In this document: one piece after another, positions 7,638 through 16,242 of the stretch
Numbering within the stretch: the stretch's first letter is position 1
Layout of the letters: each line of letters starts with the position of its first letter
DNA from: Bacteroidales bacterium UBA1733
GTDB lineage: Bacteria > Bacteroidota > Bacteroidia > Bacteroidales > UBA3663
DNA length: 21,226 nt
Direction of reading: 5' to 3'
Assembly: GCA_002315795.1 (NCBI GenBank)
Contig: DCIF01000132.1
Location: forward strand, 1-21,226
The notes under the pieces: model-generated
What the model saw: only the letters and a program-made list of their open reading frames with translations
Told to the model about the DNA's origin: nothing
Databases searched by the model: none
Translations under genes and position numbers: made by a program

Positions 7638-7687
7638 CCGCTGTAAATCTTATTTATGTTCTAAGACTTATCCTAAATTGCAAATCA

Positions 7688-9160
7688 ATGAAGAAAATGA
7701 GAAAAATATTATTCACAGTAGGTATGATGTTGGTGTCGGCCAGTGCCATAGCTCAAAGCATTCAGCTTAGCTTGGATAGCTGCATCAACCTTGCCATCCA
7801 CAACAACAAGGATCTGTCCATTGCGCAGATGAATGAGCAGGTATCGACGCTCAACCGCAAAGAAGCGTTTACGCACTACCTGCCACGTGTGGAGGCTATG
7901 GGTGCTTACATGCGCACCGAGAAAGAAATCTCTTTGCTTAACGAAGACCAGAAGTCGGCCCTCAGCAATGTGGGTACAACCGTCGGCGAGCAGCTTACGC
8001 CGATCATGCAGGGCCTGGCACAGAATCCGCAGCTGGCACCTATCGTGCAGCAGTTGGGTGGCGCCGTGACGCAGATGCTACCAGCACTGAATCAGGCAGG
8101 CCAGGGGTTGGTCGATGCTTTGCGCACAGATACGCGTAACGTCACCGCGGCCGCACTGATGCTCACACAGCCTCTCTATATGGGTGGTAAGATCATTGCT
8201 TACAACAATATCACTCGTTATGCAGAGCAGATCGCCAAAGCGCAGTCGAGTCAGAAGATGCAGGATCTGGTGGTGCAGGTAGAGACGGCCTATTGGCAGA
8301 TCGTCTCACTTGAGAGCAAGAAAGAACTGGCTCTGAGCTATAAGAGCCTGATAGATACGCTCGACTATAATGTGGAGCAACTCATCGAAGGTGGTATGGC
8401 TACTAAGGCCGATGGCCTGAGCGTGAAGGTGAAGAAAAATGAGGCAGATGTCACTTTGATTCAGATAGATAATGGTCTGGCTCTCTCGCGTATGCTGCTT
8501 TGTCAGCTCTGTGGATTAGACGTTAACACCGATATTCATCCGGTCGATGATGTGCTTTCACAGCCTGTTGGAAATATTGAGATCTCTGAGTCGTGCATCG
8601 ATGCTGCGATGAACAATCGTCCTGAGCTACAGATGCTGGGTCTGTTGGCGAAAGTCAACCATGAGAAGATGAAGGTGGTTCGTTCTGACTATCTGCCAAA
8701 GGTAGCGCTGAATGCAAACTATATCTGGTCTAATCCGTCTGTCTATAATGGTTTTGAGAAGAAATTCAAAGGTATGTGGACCGTAGGACTGATGGTCAAT
8801 GTGCCACTGATCCATTGGGGTGAGAGCCATTATAAGATCAAAGCTGCCAAGATACAGACACGCATGACAGAGACACAGTTGGCCGAAGCGCGTGAGAAGA
8901 TTGAACTGCAGACCACGCAGTGTGAGCAGAAAGTCATTGAAGCTACCAACCGTGAGGAGACGGCACAGCGAGCCATGGCTCAGGCTGAGGAGAATCTGCG
9001 CTATGCCAACCTCGGAATGAACGAGGGTGTCATCCCGATCAGTAATGTCATCATGGCTCAGACGGCCTGGCTTTCAGCTAAATCGACGGTGATCTCAGCG
9101 CGTATCGACCGCCGTCTTGCTGAAGTTAACTTGCGTCGTGCTATGGGAGTAATCAGATAA
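7688..9160 (+). CDS. TolC-family outer-membrane efflux protein
   Basis: 490 aa with a signal peptide (1-22, cleavage after SAIA before QS) and the two outer membrane efflux protein repeats of TolC. The paired strand motifs are LTQPLYMGGK (159-168) in the first half and VNVPLIHWGES in the second half, with long coiled-coil helices between. An Ala/Gln/Leu-rich insertion at about 80-150 sits in the first repeat. It should form a trimeric outer-membrane channel coupled to the HlyD-like protein and the two ABC-2 permeases downstream. It is the first gene of the efflux operon, after its own promoter. ATG at 7688 is chosen; ATG at 7697 would remove only three residues. Confidence 0.92.
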   Translation: MKKMRKILFTVGMMLVSASAIAQSIQLSLDSCINLAIHNNKDLSIAQMNEQVSTLNRKEAFTHYLPRVEAMGAYMRTEKEISLLNEDQKSALSNVGTTVGEQLTPIMQGLAQNPQLAPIVQQLGGAVTQMLPALNQAGQGLVDALRTDTRNVTAAALMLTQPLYMGGKIIAYNNITRYAEQIAKAQSSQKMQDLVVQVETAYWQIVSLESKKELALSYKSLIDTLDYNVEQLIEGGMATKADGLSVKVKKNEADVTLIQIDNGLALSRMLLCQLCGLDVNTDIHPVDDVLSQPVGNIEISESCIDAAMNNRPELQMLGLLAKVNHEKMKVVRSDYLPKVALNANYIWSNPSVYNGFEKKFKGMWTVGLMVNVPLIHWGESHYKIKAAKIQTRMTETQLAEAREKIELQTTQCEQKVIEATNREETAQRAMAQAEENLRYANLGMNEGVIPISNVIMAQTAWLSAKSTVISARIDRRLAEVNLRRAMGVIR

Positions 9161-9210
9161 GTAATCCCTTAATATCCCTTAGTATCCTTTCTATTCCCTT
9201 AATATCCCTT
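9161..9210 (+). repeat. Five tandem 10-bp repeats (consensus AATATCCCTT) between tolC and hlyD genes
   Basis: Immediately after the TolC stop codon the sequence runs as five consecutive 10-mers: GTAATCCCTT, AATATCCCTT, AGTATCCTTT, CTATTCCCTT, AATATCCCTT. The second and fifth copies are identical and the others differ at up to three or four bases. They fill 50 of the 61 nt between the two genes. The HlyD start at 9222 lies 11 nt after the last copy. Confidence 0.9.
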
Positions 9211-9221
9211 AAACGAAAAAT

Positions 9222-10211
9222 ATGAAACAGAAGAAATCATCTGTGGTAGCTATGATCTTTGCTGCCATCATACTCTTAGCAATGGTTATTGTCATTGTGG
9301 TTGGTCTTTGTCTGCCTGATCGTACAGAAACAATTCAGGGTGAGATTGAGACCACAGACTATCGTGTGTCAAGCAAGGTGCCAGGTCGAGTGCTCGAGAT
9401 TCGTGTACAGGAAGGCGATCAGGTGCACAAAGGAGATACCCTGGCCATCCTCGAAGCTCCAGACGTAAGTGCGAAGCTCGATCAGGCGAACGCTCTCTAT
9501 GAAGCTGCACAGGCTCTGAAGGACAAGGCTGATCATGGCGCTCAGAAAGAGCAGATTACTGCTGCTTATGAGATGTGGCAGAAGGCTAAGGCCGGCCTGG
9601 ATGTAGCTGAGAAGAGCTACAACCGTGTAGCCAAGCTCTTTGAGAGTGGCGTAGTCTCTGAACAGAAACGTGATGAGGTCAAAGCGCAGTATGAGGCCAT
9701 GGTGGCTACTGAGAAAGCTGCTAAGTCGCAGTACGACATGGCTGTCAACGGTGCTCGCATTGAAGACAAGCATGCGGCTGGTGCCAAGGTAAAGCAGGCT
9801 CAGGGTGCTATCAGCGAGGTAACTTCTTATATCAACGAAACCGTGCTTCTGGCTATGGCCGATGGTGAGGTGACCGAGATCTTCCCTGAGCTTGGTGAAC
9901 TTGTCGGTTCTGGTGCTCCGATCATGAATGTGGCTATGACCGGCAATATCTCAGTGATCTTCAATGTGCGTGAAGACTATCTCCCTGGCATCACCGTCGG
10001 TACAGAGATGGATGCTTATGTGCCTGCTTATGACAAGACCATCCGCGTTCGTATCAGTCGCGTAAAGAATGTGGGTAACTTTGCTGTGTGGAAGGCTACC
10101 AAGGCCTCTGACGGCTATGACTTGAAGATGTTCGAAGTTCGTGCATTGCCTGTTGGTGCTGAGGATCTGGATAGCATGCGCTCTGGCATGACTGTTATTC
10201 TGAAACCATAA
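9222..10211 (+). CDS. HlyD-family membrane fusion protein (ABC-2 efflux adaptor)
   Basis: 329 aa. One N-terminal TM helix (9-30) anchors it in the inner membrane. The split biotinyl-lipoyl domain lies at about 45-80 (VSSKVPGRVLEIRVQEGDQVHKGDTLAILEAPD) and about 205-245. Between them a long alpha-helical hairpin (80-200) would reach the TolC partner, and a beta-barrel region follows to the C-terminus. It links the permeases encoded next with the TolC-like channel encoded before. The family is close to YbhG/YhiI-type adaptors that work with ABC-2 permeases. It follows a 61-nt gap mostly filled by 10-bp repeats and precedes the first permease by 38 nt. Confidence 0.92.
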   Translation: MKQKKSSVVAMIFAAIILLAMVIVIVVGLCLPDRTETIQGEIETTDYRVSSKVPGRVLEIRVQEGDQVHKGDTLAILEAPDVSAKLDQANALYEAAQALKDKADHGAQKEQITAAYEMWQKAKAGLDVAEKSYNRVAKLFESGVVSEQKRDEVKAQYEAMVATEKAAKSQYDMAVNGARIEDKHAAGAKVKQAQGAISEVTSYINETVLLAMADGEVTEIFPELGELVGSGAPIMNVAMTGNISVIFNVREDYLPGITVGTEMDAYVPAYDKTIRVRISRVKNVGNFAVWKATKASDGYDLKMFEVRALPVGAEDLDSMRSGMTVILKP

Positions 10212-10249
10212 ATTAGTAGTTGCTTTTACTTGTTGAATAGAACAAAACA

Positions 10250-11437
10250 ATGTTCCCAAGACATAAAAATATATGGTCTAAGATTCTGAGAATCTGCGTT
10301 GAAGACGTTCATGAATACTTCAGACGTCCGCTGCTGCTGTTCTGTCTGTTCGCGGCGCCGCTGCTGTGTATCCTGTTCTTTACATCGCTCATGTCGTCGG
10401 GTCTTCCTACCGACCTTCCAGCCGCCGTTGTTGACGAAGATGACACGCAGGTCACCCGTTCATTCATCCGAACGATGGATGCTATGGAACAGACCAACAT
10501 CGTGGCACATTTTCATACGTTCAGCGACGCGCGTGATGCCATGCAGCGAGGTGAGATCTATGCATTCTTCTACATTCCACGAGGAACGACCGAGGAGGCG
10601 ATCAGCAGTCGCCAGCCTCATGTCTCATTCTATACCAACGAGACCTATTTCATTCCGAGTGCACTGCTGATGAAGGACATGCGTATGTCGGCCGAGTTGC
10701 TGGGACTTTCCTTGACGCGAGAGACACTCACAGGTAAAGGTCTGACGACCGAGCGTGCCATGGGTATCCTGCAGCCTATCGTCATCGAGAAGCATCCGCT
10801 GGGAAACCCTTATCTGAACTACTCGGTCTATCTTTCCAATATCATCCTGCCAGGTATCCTTTTCATTCTGGCTATGCTATGTTCCAGTTACGTGATAGGA
10901 GAGGAGTGGAAGAAGAATCATCAGCGAGAGCTCTATATGGAGGTCGAAGAGTCGCAGACCACGGCTATTGCCGGCAAGCTGCTGCCTATTACGCTCATCT
11001 ATTCGCTGTTTATTCTTTTCATAGATGTCTATCTTTATAAGTACTTGGAGTTCCCTTGTCAATGCGGCATCCTGCCTATGTATATCTATGGAACGCTGGG
11101 TGTAATGGCGTCTCAAGGCTTGGCTATCCTGTTCTTCGGTATCTTCATGGGACAGATGCGTTTCACTATGAGTATCTGTTCGTTGTGGGGAATTTTAGGT
11201 GTGTCGCTCTCAGGTTTTACCTTCCCGGTCTCTGCTATGCATCCGGTCATGCAGACCTTGTGCAATCTGTTCCCACTGCGTCATTATTATCTGATCTACT
11301 GTAACCAGGCACTCAATGGTTATTCTATGGCATACGTCTGGGAACATGTGTTCGCGCTGTTACTCTTCATGGTCATTCCTTTCGTGGTGATGCGTCGTTA
11401 TCGCAAGGCCTTCCTCAAAGCAAAATATAAGGCATAA
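10250..11437 (+). CDS. ABC-2 type permease (YhhJ/YbhS-like), first of pair
   Basis: 395 aa with the ABC2_membrane_3 plan: TM1 at 28-48, a large extracytoplasmic loop (about 50-190) starting with PAAVVDEDDTQVTRSF, then five TM helices near 192-217, 245-263, 276-300, 305-327 and 364-382. The post-loop region IGEEWKKNHQREL (216-228) corresponds to the coupling-helix area of these permeases. It would form a heterodimer with the next protein. No Walker A or ABC signature motif is present, so it cannot hydrolyse ATP itself. The gene starts 38 nt after hlyD and ends 3 nt before the second permease. The substrate is unknown; drug, lipid or the polyene product of the nearby operon are possibilities. 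Confidence 0.9.
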   Translation: MFPRHKNIWSKILRICVEDVHEYFRRPLLLFCLFAAPLLCILFFTSLMSSGLPTDLPAAVVDEDDTQVTRSFIRTMDAMEQTNIVAHFHTFSDARDAMQRGEIYAFFYIPRGTTEEAISSRQPHVSFYTNETYFIPSALLMKDMRMSAELLGLSLTRETLTGKGLTTERAMGILQPIVIEKHPLGNPYLNYSVYLSNIILPGILFILAMLCSSYVIGEEWKKNHQRELYMEVEESQTTAIAGKLLPITLIYSLFILFIDVYLYKYLEFPCQCGILPMYIYGTLGVMASQGLAILFFGIFMGQMRFTMSICSLWGILGVSLSGFTFPVSAMHPVMQTLCNLFPLRHYYLIYCNQALNGYSMAYVWEHVFALLLFMVIPFVVMRRYRKAFLKAKYKA

Positions 11438-11440
11438 GTT

Positions 11441-12640
11441 ATGAAATTTCTAAGCAATATCTTACACGTCTGGTACACAGAGCTGATGCAGGTGTTTCAT
11501 AACTTCGGACTCCTGCTGTTCTGCATCATTGTTCCGCTGGCTTATCCGCTGCTTTACGCTTTTATCTATACTAACGAGACGGTGCGTGAAGTACCTGTGG
11601 CCATTGTGGACGAGTGCCACTCGAGTCTGAGCCGTGAATTCGTTCGTAAAGTAGATGCGTGTGCCGAAGTAACGGTGGCTTACCGCTGTGACCTGGCACA
11701 GGCACAGGAGCTGATGCGCCGTGAAGAAGTCTATTCGGTGATGCGTATTCCTGCTTCTTTTGACAAGGATCTGGCTGCCGGAAAGCAGACTTTCATCGGC
11801 CTTTATGCCGATATGCGTTGTATGCTCTATTACAAAGCTGCCTTGCTGGCTGCTTCAAATGTGTCGCTCGATATGAATGCGGATATCAAAGTGAACAATT
11901 ATCTGCGTCCGACTACCGACCGACAGAGTGAGATCATGAAGGCCCCGGTCACCAATTCCTATATTCCGCTCTTCAATCCGCAGAGTGGTATGGCCAGCTT
12001 CCTGATTCCTGCGGTTCTGATGCTGATGATCCAACAGCTCCTGTTCCTCAGTATCGGTACTTCCATGGGTATTCTGCGAGAGAAGAATCGTGGCATTGGC
12101 GTGCCTTTCGATAATCCGTGGTATCGTAATCCTTTCTGCATCGTGGTAGGAAAAGTGGCTTTCTATCTGCCGATCTTCCTGCTGGTGGCAGTCTATATGT
12201 ATGCCGGAGTGACCGACTGGTTCTCCCTGCTTTCTTTAGGTGATTATGTGACCTTCCTGCTCTTCGTCGTGCCTTATATCCTGGCCGTGATCCTGCTGGG
12301 TATTACGATGTCTGCTTTCATCTTCCGTAGTGAGGACTCCATGCTACTTTTCATCTTCATGTCTGTGCCGTTGCTCTTCCTGAGTGGTATGTCATGGCCA
12401 GTAGCAGCTGAACCTATGTTCTGGCAGTATCTGAGCTGGCTTTTCCCATCGACCTTCGGTATGCATGGCTATGTCAAGATCATGGGTACGGGTGCTTCGC
12501 TGAGCGATGTGGCCTGGGAATTCCGTAACCTGTGGATTCTTTGTGGCGTTTATTTCGTTTCTGCCTGTCTCATCTATCGTTATGAGCTGAAGAAGATGTC
12601 GCACATTATTGCCAAAGACCCCAAACTCGAGATTGAGTGA
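11441..12640 (+). CDS. ABC-2 type permease, second of pair
   Basis: 399 aa with the same architecture as the preceding permease: TM1 at 22-43, an extracytoplasmic loop starting with VPVAIVDECHSSLSREF, then TM helices near 184-208, 233-255, 268-292, 299-318 and 364-380. The VAIVDE motif and loop are clearly paralogous to PAAVVDED in the first permease, so the pair arose by duplication. The region ILREKNRGIG (211-220) is the likely coupling segment. It starts 3 nt after its partner and closes the operon, which is followed by a strong terminator. No nucleotide-binding domain follows it: the next gene is an unrelated c-di-GMP enzyme with its own promoter. Confidence 0.9.
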   Translation: MKFLSNILHVWYTELMQVFHNFGLLLFCIIVPLAYPLLYAFIYTNETVREVPVAIVDECHSSLSREFVRKVDACAEVTVAYRCDLAQAQELMRREEVYSVMRIPASFDKDLAAGKQTFIGLYADMRCMLYYKAALLAASNVSLDMNADIKVNNYLRPTTDRQSEIMKAPVTNSYIPLFNPQSGMASFLIPAVLMLMIQQLLFLSIGTSMGILREKNRGIGVPFDNPWYRNPFCIVVGKVAFYLPIFLLVAVYMYAGVTDWFSLLSLGDYVTFLLFVVPYILAVILLGITMSAFIFRSEDSMLLFIFMSVPLLFLSGMSWPVAAEPMFWQYLSWLFPSTFGMHGYVKIMGTGASLSDVAWEFRNLWILCGVYFVSACLIYRYELKKMSHIIAKDPKLEIE

Positions 12641-12674
12641 TTAAACGTACTTTTTTTGTTCATATTAAGATATT

Positions 12675-12720
12675 AATGCCATTATTTGGATGAAATAACC
12701 CAGATAATGGCATTTATTTT
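12675..12720 (+). terminator. Intrinsic terminator of the efflux operon
   Basis: AATGCCATTATTTGG (12675-12689) pairs with CCAGATAATGGCATT (12700-12714) around a 10-nt loop. The stem is 15 bp with one G-T wobble. TATTTT follows, with more T-rich sequence after it. It lies 35 nt past the second permease stop and just ahead of the promoter of the next gene. Confidence 0.85.
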
Positions 12721-12728
12721 GTCATTTT

Positions 12729-12759
12729 TTTGGATTTATAGTAATAATTACTATATTTG
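12729..12759 (+). promoter_or_regulatory. Consensus Bacteroidota promoter for the c-di-GMP enzyme
   Basis: TTTG at 12729-12732, a 19-nt gap and TATATTTG at 12752-12759 are a full match to the TTTG-N19-TAnnTTTG consensus. The inferred start near 12766 gives an 18-nt leader before the ATG at 12784. An in-frame TTG at 12757 lies inside the -7 box and so cannot be the start codon. Confidence 0.8.
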
Positions 12760-12783
12760 CACCGTCTAGACACATCAACCTTC

Positions 12784-15700
12784 ATGGAAAATAGCAAAAA
12801 TCTTTTGCCGGATACGCAAACGTGCCTTCTCTCTGAACTGTTGGAGAAAAGCCATTTCACATTAGCACACCTTGATATCATTAAGGCGGCATTCAAGCGC
12901 TTTAACAAGTTCTCTACAGTGGTCATCAGCGCTGAAGATAATCTTGTTATCTACTTGACCGGCCTTATGCTGACTCATGCCAGTAAAGTGAATACAAATA
13001 CCTCGGTGCAAACTTGCAGCTACGAGAGTTGGCGCATGAATATCGTAGAGTCGCTCGAAATGGAAACAGACCGTATGCGTTTTGCCCGTCGCACTGAACT
13101 CTCCTTATTGCGTCGTAAAAGTCTGGATCACGATACCTATTCTTTCGTCGTACAGAAAAACCGAGACGACAATCGCCATTGTGTCTACCAGTTTGACTTT
13201 GTAAAACTGGATGCAGAAGCCAAACTCCTGCTTTCTGTACAGGAAGAGATTACCAAATCACTCGAACATGACAAACTGACAGGAGGCCTTAACCGTTTTG
13301 GCGTTCTGAATGAGCTGAATGAAAAATTCCAGACAATCACTTCTTCAGAGCAGTTCTCTCTCGTCCATTTCAACATTCAGAATTTCCGTCTGATCAACGA
13401 ACAGTATGGTGAGGCTCTTGGCGACAAGGTGCTTATCTCAATGTATGCTTCTATCGTTTACTCGCCACTGCATCCGGTCTCGTATGGTCGTCTCGGTTCA
13501 GACAACTTTGTCTGCATGGTGCGTAATGAGAATCTTGATTATGATGCCATCCACAAGCTTTGCCATCAGGAGTTTGATGAAGATGCGTTCAAGATTCCAT
13601 TCCACAGTATTTGCGGTATCTATCACATCGTTGACAAGAATGAGGCACCAGTCAATGCCATCAACCGTGCCAAGCTGGCGGCTTCTTACGTACAGGATAC
13701 TTTCATTCAGCCATGGATGGTCTTCGAGCCAAACATGCAGAAGTTGTATATTTCAGACATTGAGGTACTCAATTCGTTCGAAGAGGCTGTCGCTAATCAC
13801 GAGTTCGTACCTTTCTTCCAACCTATCGTTGATGTCCAGACAGGCCGTATCATTATGGCCGAAGCTTTGGTGCGCTGGATTTCTCCTACCAAGGGCATGG
13901 TCTCTCCAGGTGTCTTCGTACCCGTTCTGGAACGTCATGGAGGTCTCTCGCGCATTGACATGATGATGGAGCAGCATGTGTTCGACATGCAGAAACAGCG
14001 ACTGGCCGATAACTTGCCAGTGGTTCCTATTGACCTCAATCTTTCCTGGGTTGACCTCAACGATAAGGAGCTGCTCAATCAGCTATATTCCCACATCAAG
14101 GATAAGTCTCTGCCTACGGAACTGATCAGCTTTGAGATCACAGAGTCGGCCATGAGTTCTATTGCAGAAAACCGTTATGACGTGCTCGACTTCTTCAAGA
14201 TGAACCATGTCAAGCTGCTGATCGACGATTTCGGACAGTCGTTCTCATTTGGCACCATGCGCGATGTTGACTTTGCCATCATTAAGATAGACAAGTCGAT
14301 GATTGACCGTATTGGCTCCAGTCGCAAAGCCAATCTGCTGCTTGAGAAGTTTGTCTCGGTATTCCATGAACTCAATGCCAAAGTGGTGGCTGAGGGTGTT
14401 GAAACCGAACGCCAGGTAGAATTCCTCAAGCAGATCGGCTGTGACTACATCCAGGGATACTATTTCTATCGTCCGATGCCAGAAAAGGATTTCTGTGAAC
14501 TTCTGGCTAAAGAGGGAACTAATGAAGCTGAAACAGCATCCTTAGAAACCCTCAAAACATCAGCTGAAGAAACGGGTGAGGAAGGGGAGAAGCAATCGAC
14601 GAAGGTGTCACACAGGCTCAAGCATTTCTTGCTTTCAATGTCTTCTGTCAAGTGGGAAGATCTCAAGTCAACGTTGCTCATCATGACTATCTGTGCCATC
14701 CTGTCGGCCGTGATCTATATCACAACTTATCACATGGTCAATAACCTTGTTACCGAGAGCTGTGACGAACTTACCAACCGTGATATTGACAAAATCAAAC
14801 TGCATATCGACCTTGAACTCAGCAGTGCACAGGAAGCGCTGAGTGCATTCAGTATGGCAGTGTTCCAGAATGGTCTGAATATTCCGGAATCGGAAGAGGA
14901 GATCTATCTGCAGATGGAGAATTTCCTGAACAATACGCCGATGTTCTCTGGTATTGTTGCTGGTTTCGAGGACTCTGTCTTCCCTCAGTATGCTGATAAG
15001 CTTGGTTTTGGTCCGCTGGTACGTCATCAGGGAGACTCGCTGGTTCGTTATCAGGTGGGTGAGATCCGCGATTTCCGCCACTCCAAGGAATGGTATTCAG
15101 AGGCCTTCAAGCAGCAAAAAGCCCGTTGGTCTGCACCTTTCTTCTCAGAGGAAGGAGATATCATTATCGACTATTGTATTCCACTCTTCAATCAGGAGAA
15201 GGAGGTAATTGGTGTTGTAGCTTGTGACCTTTCTATCTCACATCTTCGTCAGGTGGTAGAGAACATCAAGCCTTTTCCGACCTCGCTTGTGATGGTCATG
15301 CAGGAAGACCTTACCTTCGTCATTCATCCTGACACCGGTTATCCGATGCATAAGACGCTGCCTGTCTTCCTGAAGGAACGAGGGATTGATGCTGATCAGG
15401 AACTGCTTGAGAGCCTGCGTAAAGGTGCGGTTGGAAAGAAGATTGTCAATCCTCTTGGAGAAGACCTCTTCCTATATTACGATGTGATTGACAAGGCCGG
15501 TTATCGTCTGCTCATCGAGAGTAGCAGTAACGATGTTTACAGCCAGCTCAATGGTATCACGAAGGTGATGATGAACATCGGTTTCGTAGGTCTGATTGTG
15601 CTGATCTTTACCCTTGGTTACATGATCAATGACAACAAGAAGCGCGAGCGCCGACAGGTAGAACGCAATATGCGCATCCTTCGTCACATGGCTGAGACCG

Positions 15701-16185
15701 ACGGCCTGACTGGCATCTATAACCGTAGTACAGGTGAAGGCCTGATCTCAGAAGCCATCTCAAAACATAAGCCAGGTGTGCTGGCCATCCTTGACTGCGA
15801 TAAGTTCAAAGACGTCAATGATAATTTCGGTCATGCGAATGGTGATTTCCTGCTGAAGCAGTTGGCCGCAACCATGAAAGAGTGCTTCCCTGACGATATT
15901 ACGCTCCGTCTCGGTGGCGATGAGTTCGCTATCTTCTGTCGAGGCATCCGCTCGCACAAGGAGTTCGAGGATCGTGTGCAGTATTTCTTCAATGCGGTTC
16001 GCACCATCCGTCTGCAGGGTGTCGATGACTATATACCATCCATCAGTATGGGTGCTGCAGTCTATGATGGAGATCCTACGATCAACTTTGACCAGCTCTA
16101 TAAGATTGCCGATCATCTGCTCTACAGCAGCAAGAAGCAGTCAGGCTGTACGCTTTCTATTACCGATAATCGTTCTGATGCATGA
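12784..16185 (+). CDS. Membrane-bound tri-domain c-di-GMP enzyme (degenerate GGDEF-EAL-dCache-GGDEF)
   Basis: 1133 aa from the ATG at 12784. Residues 1-155 have no recognised domain. A degenerate GGDEF follows (159-310): HDKLTGGLNR is kept, but the signature is LGSDNF and the metal site reads FNIQNF. The EAL domain (333-575) keeps its metal and catalytic residues: Glu360 in AEALVRW, Asn419, Glu451, Asp481-Asp482, Lys501, Glu537 in AEGVE, and Gln557. After an acidic linker come TM1 (629-650), an extracytoplasmic sensor of dCache type (651-926, with WSAPFFSEEGD and GVVACDLS), and TM2 (927-948). The C-terminal GGDEF has the intact signature GGDEF at 1044-1048. Asn1012 and Asp1021 mark it as GTP-specific; the RxxD inhibitory site reads FPDD and lacks Arg. 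Both synthesis and hydrolysis of c-di-GMP are therefore predicted, gated by a periplasmic ligand. Confidence 0.9.
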   Translation: MENSKNLLPDTQTCLLSELLEKSHFTLAHLDIIKAAFKRFNKFSTVVISAEDNLVIYLTGLMLTHASKVNTNTSVQTCSYESWRMNIVESLEMETDRMRFARRTELSLLRRKSLDHDTYSFVVQKNRDDNRHCVYQFDFVKLDAEAKLLLSVQEEITKSLEHDKLTGGLNRFGVLNELNEKFQTITSSEQFSLVHFNIQNFRLINEQYGEALGDKVLISMYASIVYSPLHPVSYGRLGSDNFVCMVRNENLDYDAIHKLCHQEFDEDAFKIPFHSICGIYHIVDKNEAPVNAINRAKLAASYVQDTFIQPWMVFEPNMQKLYISDIEVLNSFEEAVANHEFVPFFQPIVDVQTGRIIMAEALVRWISPTKGMVSPGVFVPVLERHGGLSRIDMMMEQHVFDMQKQRLADNLPVVPIDLNLSWVDLNDKELLNQLYSHIKDKSLPTELISFEITESAMSSIAENRYDVLDFFKMNHVKLLIDDFGQSFSFGTMRDVDFAIIKIDKSMIDRIGSSRKANLLLEKFVSVFHELNAKVVAEGVETERQVEFLKQIGCDYIQGYYFYRPMPEKDFCELLAKEGTNEAETASLETLKTSAEETGEEGEKQSTKVSHRLKHFLLSMSSVKWEDLKSTLLIMTICAILSAVIYITTYHMVNNLVTESCDELTNRDIDKIKLHIDLELSSAQEALSAFSMAVFQNGLNIPESEEEIYLQMENFLNNTPMFSGIVAGFEDSVFPQYADKLGFGPLVRHQGDSLVRYQVGEIRDFRHSKEWYSEAFKQQKARWSAPFFSEEGDIIIDYCIPLFNQEKEVIGVVACDLSISHLRQVVENIKPFPTSLVMVMQEDLTFVIHPDTGYPMHKTLPVFLKERGIDADQELLESLRKGAVGKKIVNPLGEDLFLYYDVIDKAGYRLLIESSSNDVYSQLNGITKVMMNIGFVGLIVLIFTLGYMINDNKKRERRQVERNMRILRHMAETDGLTGIYNRSTGEGLISEAISKHKPGVLAILDCDKFKDVNDNFGHANGDFLLKQLAATMKECFPDDITLRLGGDEFAIFCRGIRSHKEFEDRVQYFFNAVRTIRLQGVDDYIPSISMGAAVYDGDPTINFDQLYKIADHLLYSSKKQSGCTLSITDNRSDA

Positions 16186-16242
16186 TTTGTTACTGATAAT
16201 CTTCTGACTCATATATTTTTTTTCATTTATTTCTCATACAAA

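Noticed and set aside
9161..9210. CRISPR-like array
   Set aside because: Repeats are 10 bp and contiguous, with no spacers and no cas genes nearby.
13267..13710. First GGDEF domain as an active cyclase
   Set aside because: The signature is LGSDNF and the metal-binding segment is FNIQNF, so key acidic residues are missing. It may instead bind GTP and regulate the EAL domain.
15693..16167. C-terminal GGDEF as a hybrid cGAMP (Hypr) synthase
   Set aside because: The position that is Ser in Hypr enzymes is Asp1021 here, so canonical GTP use and c-di-GMP are expected.
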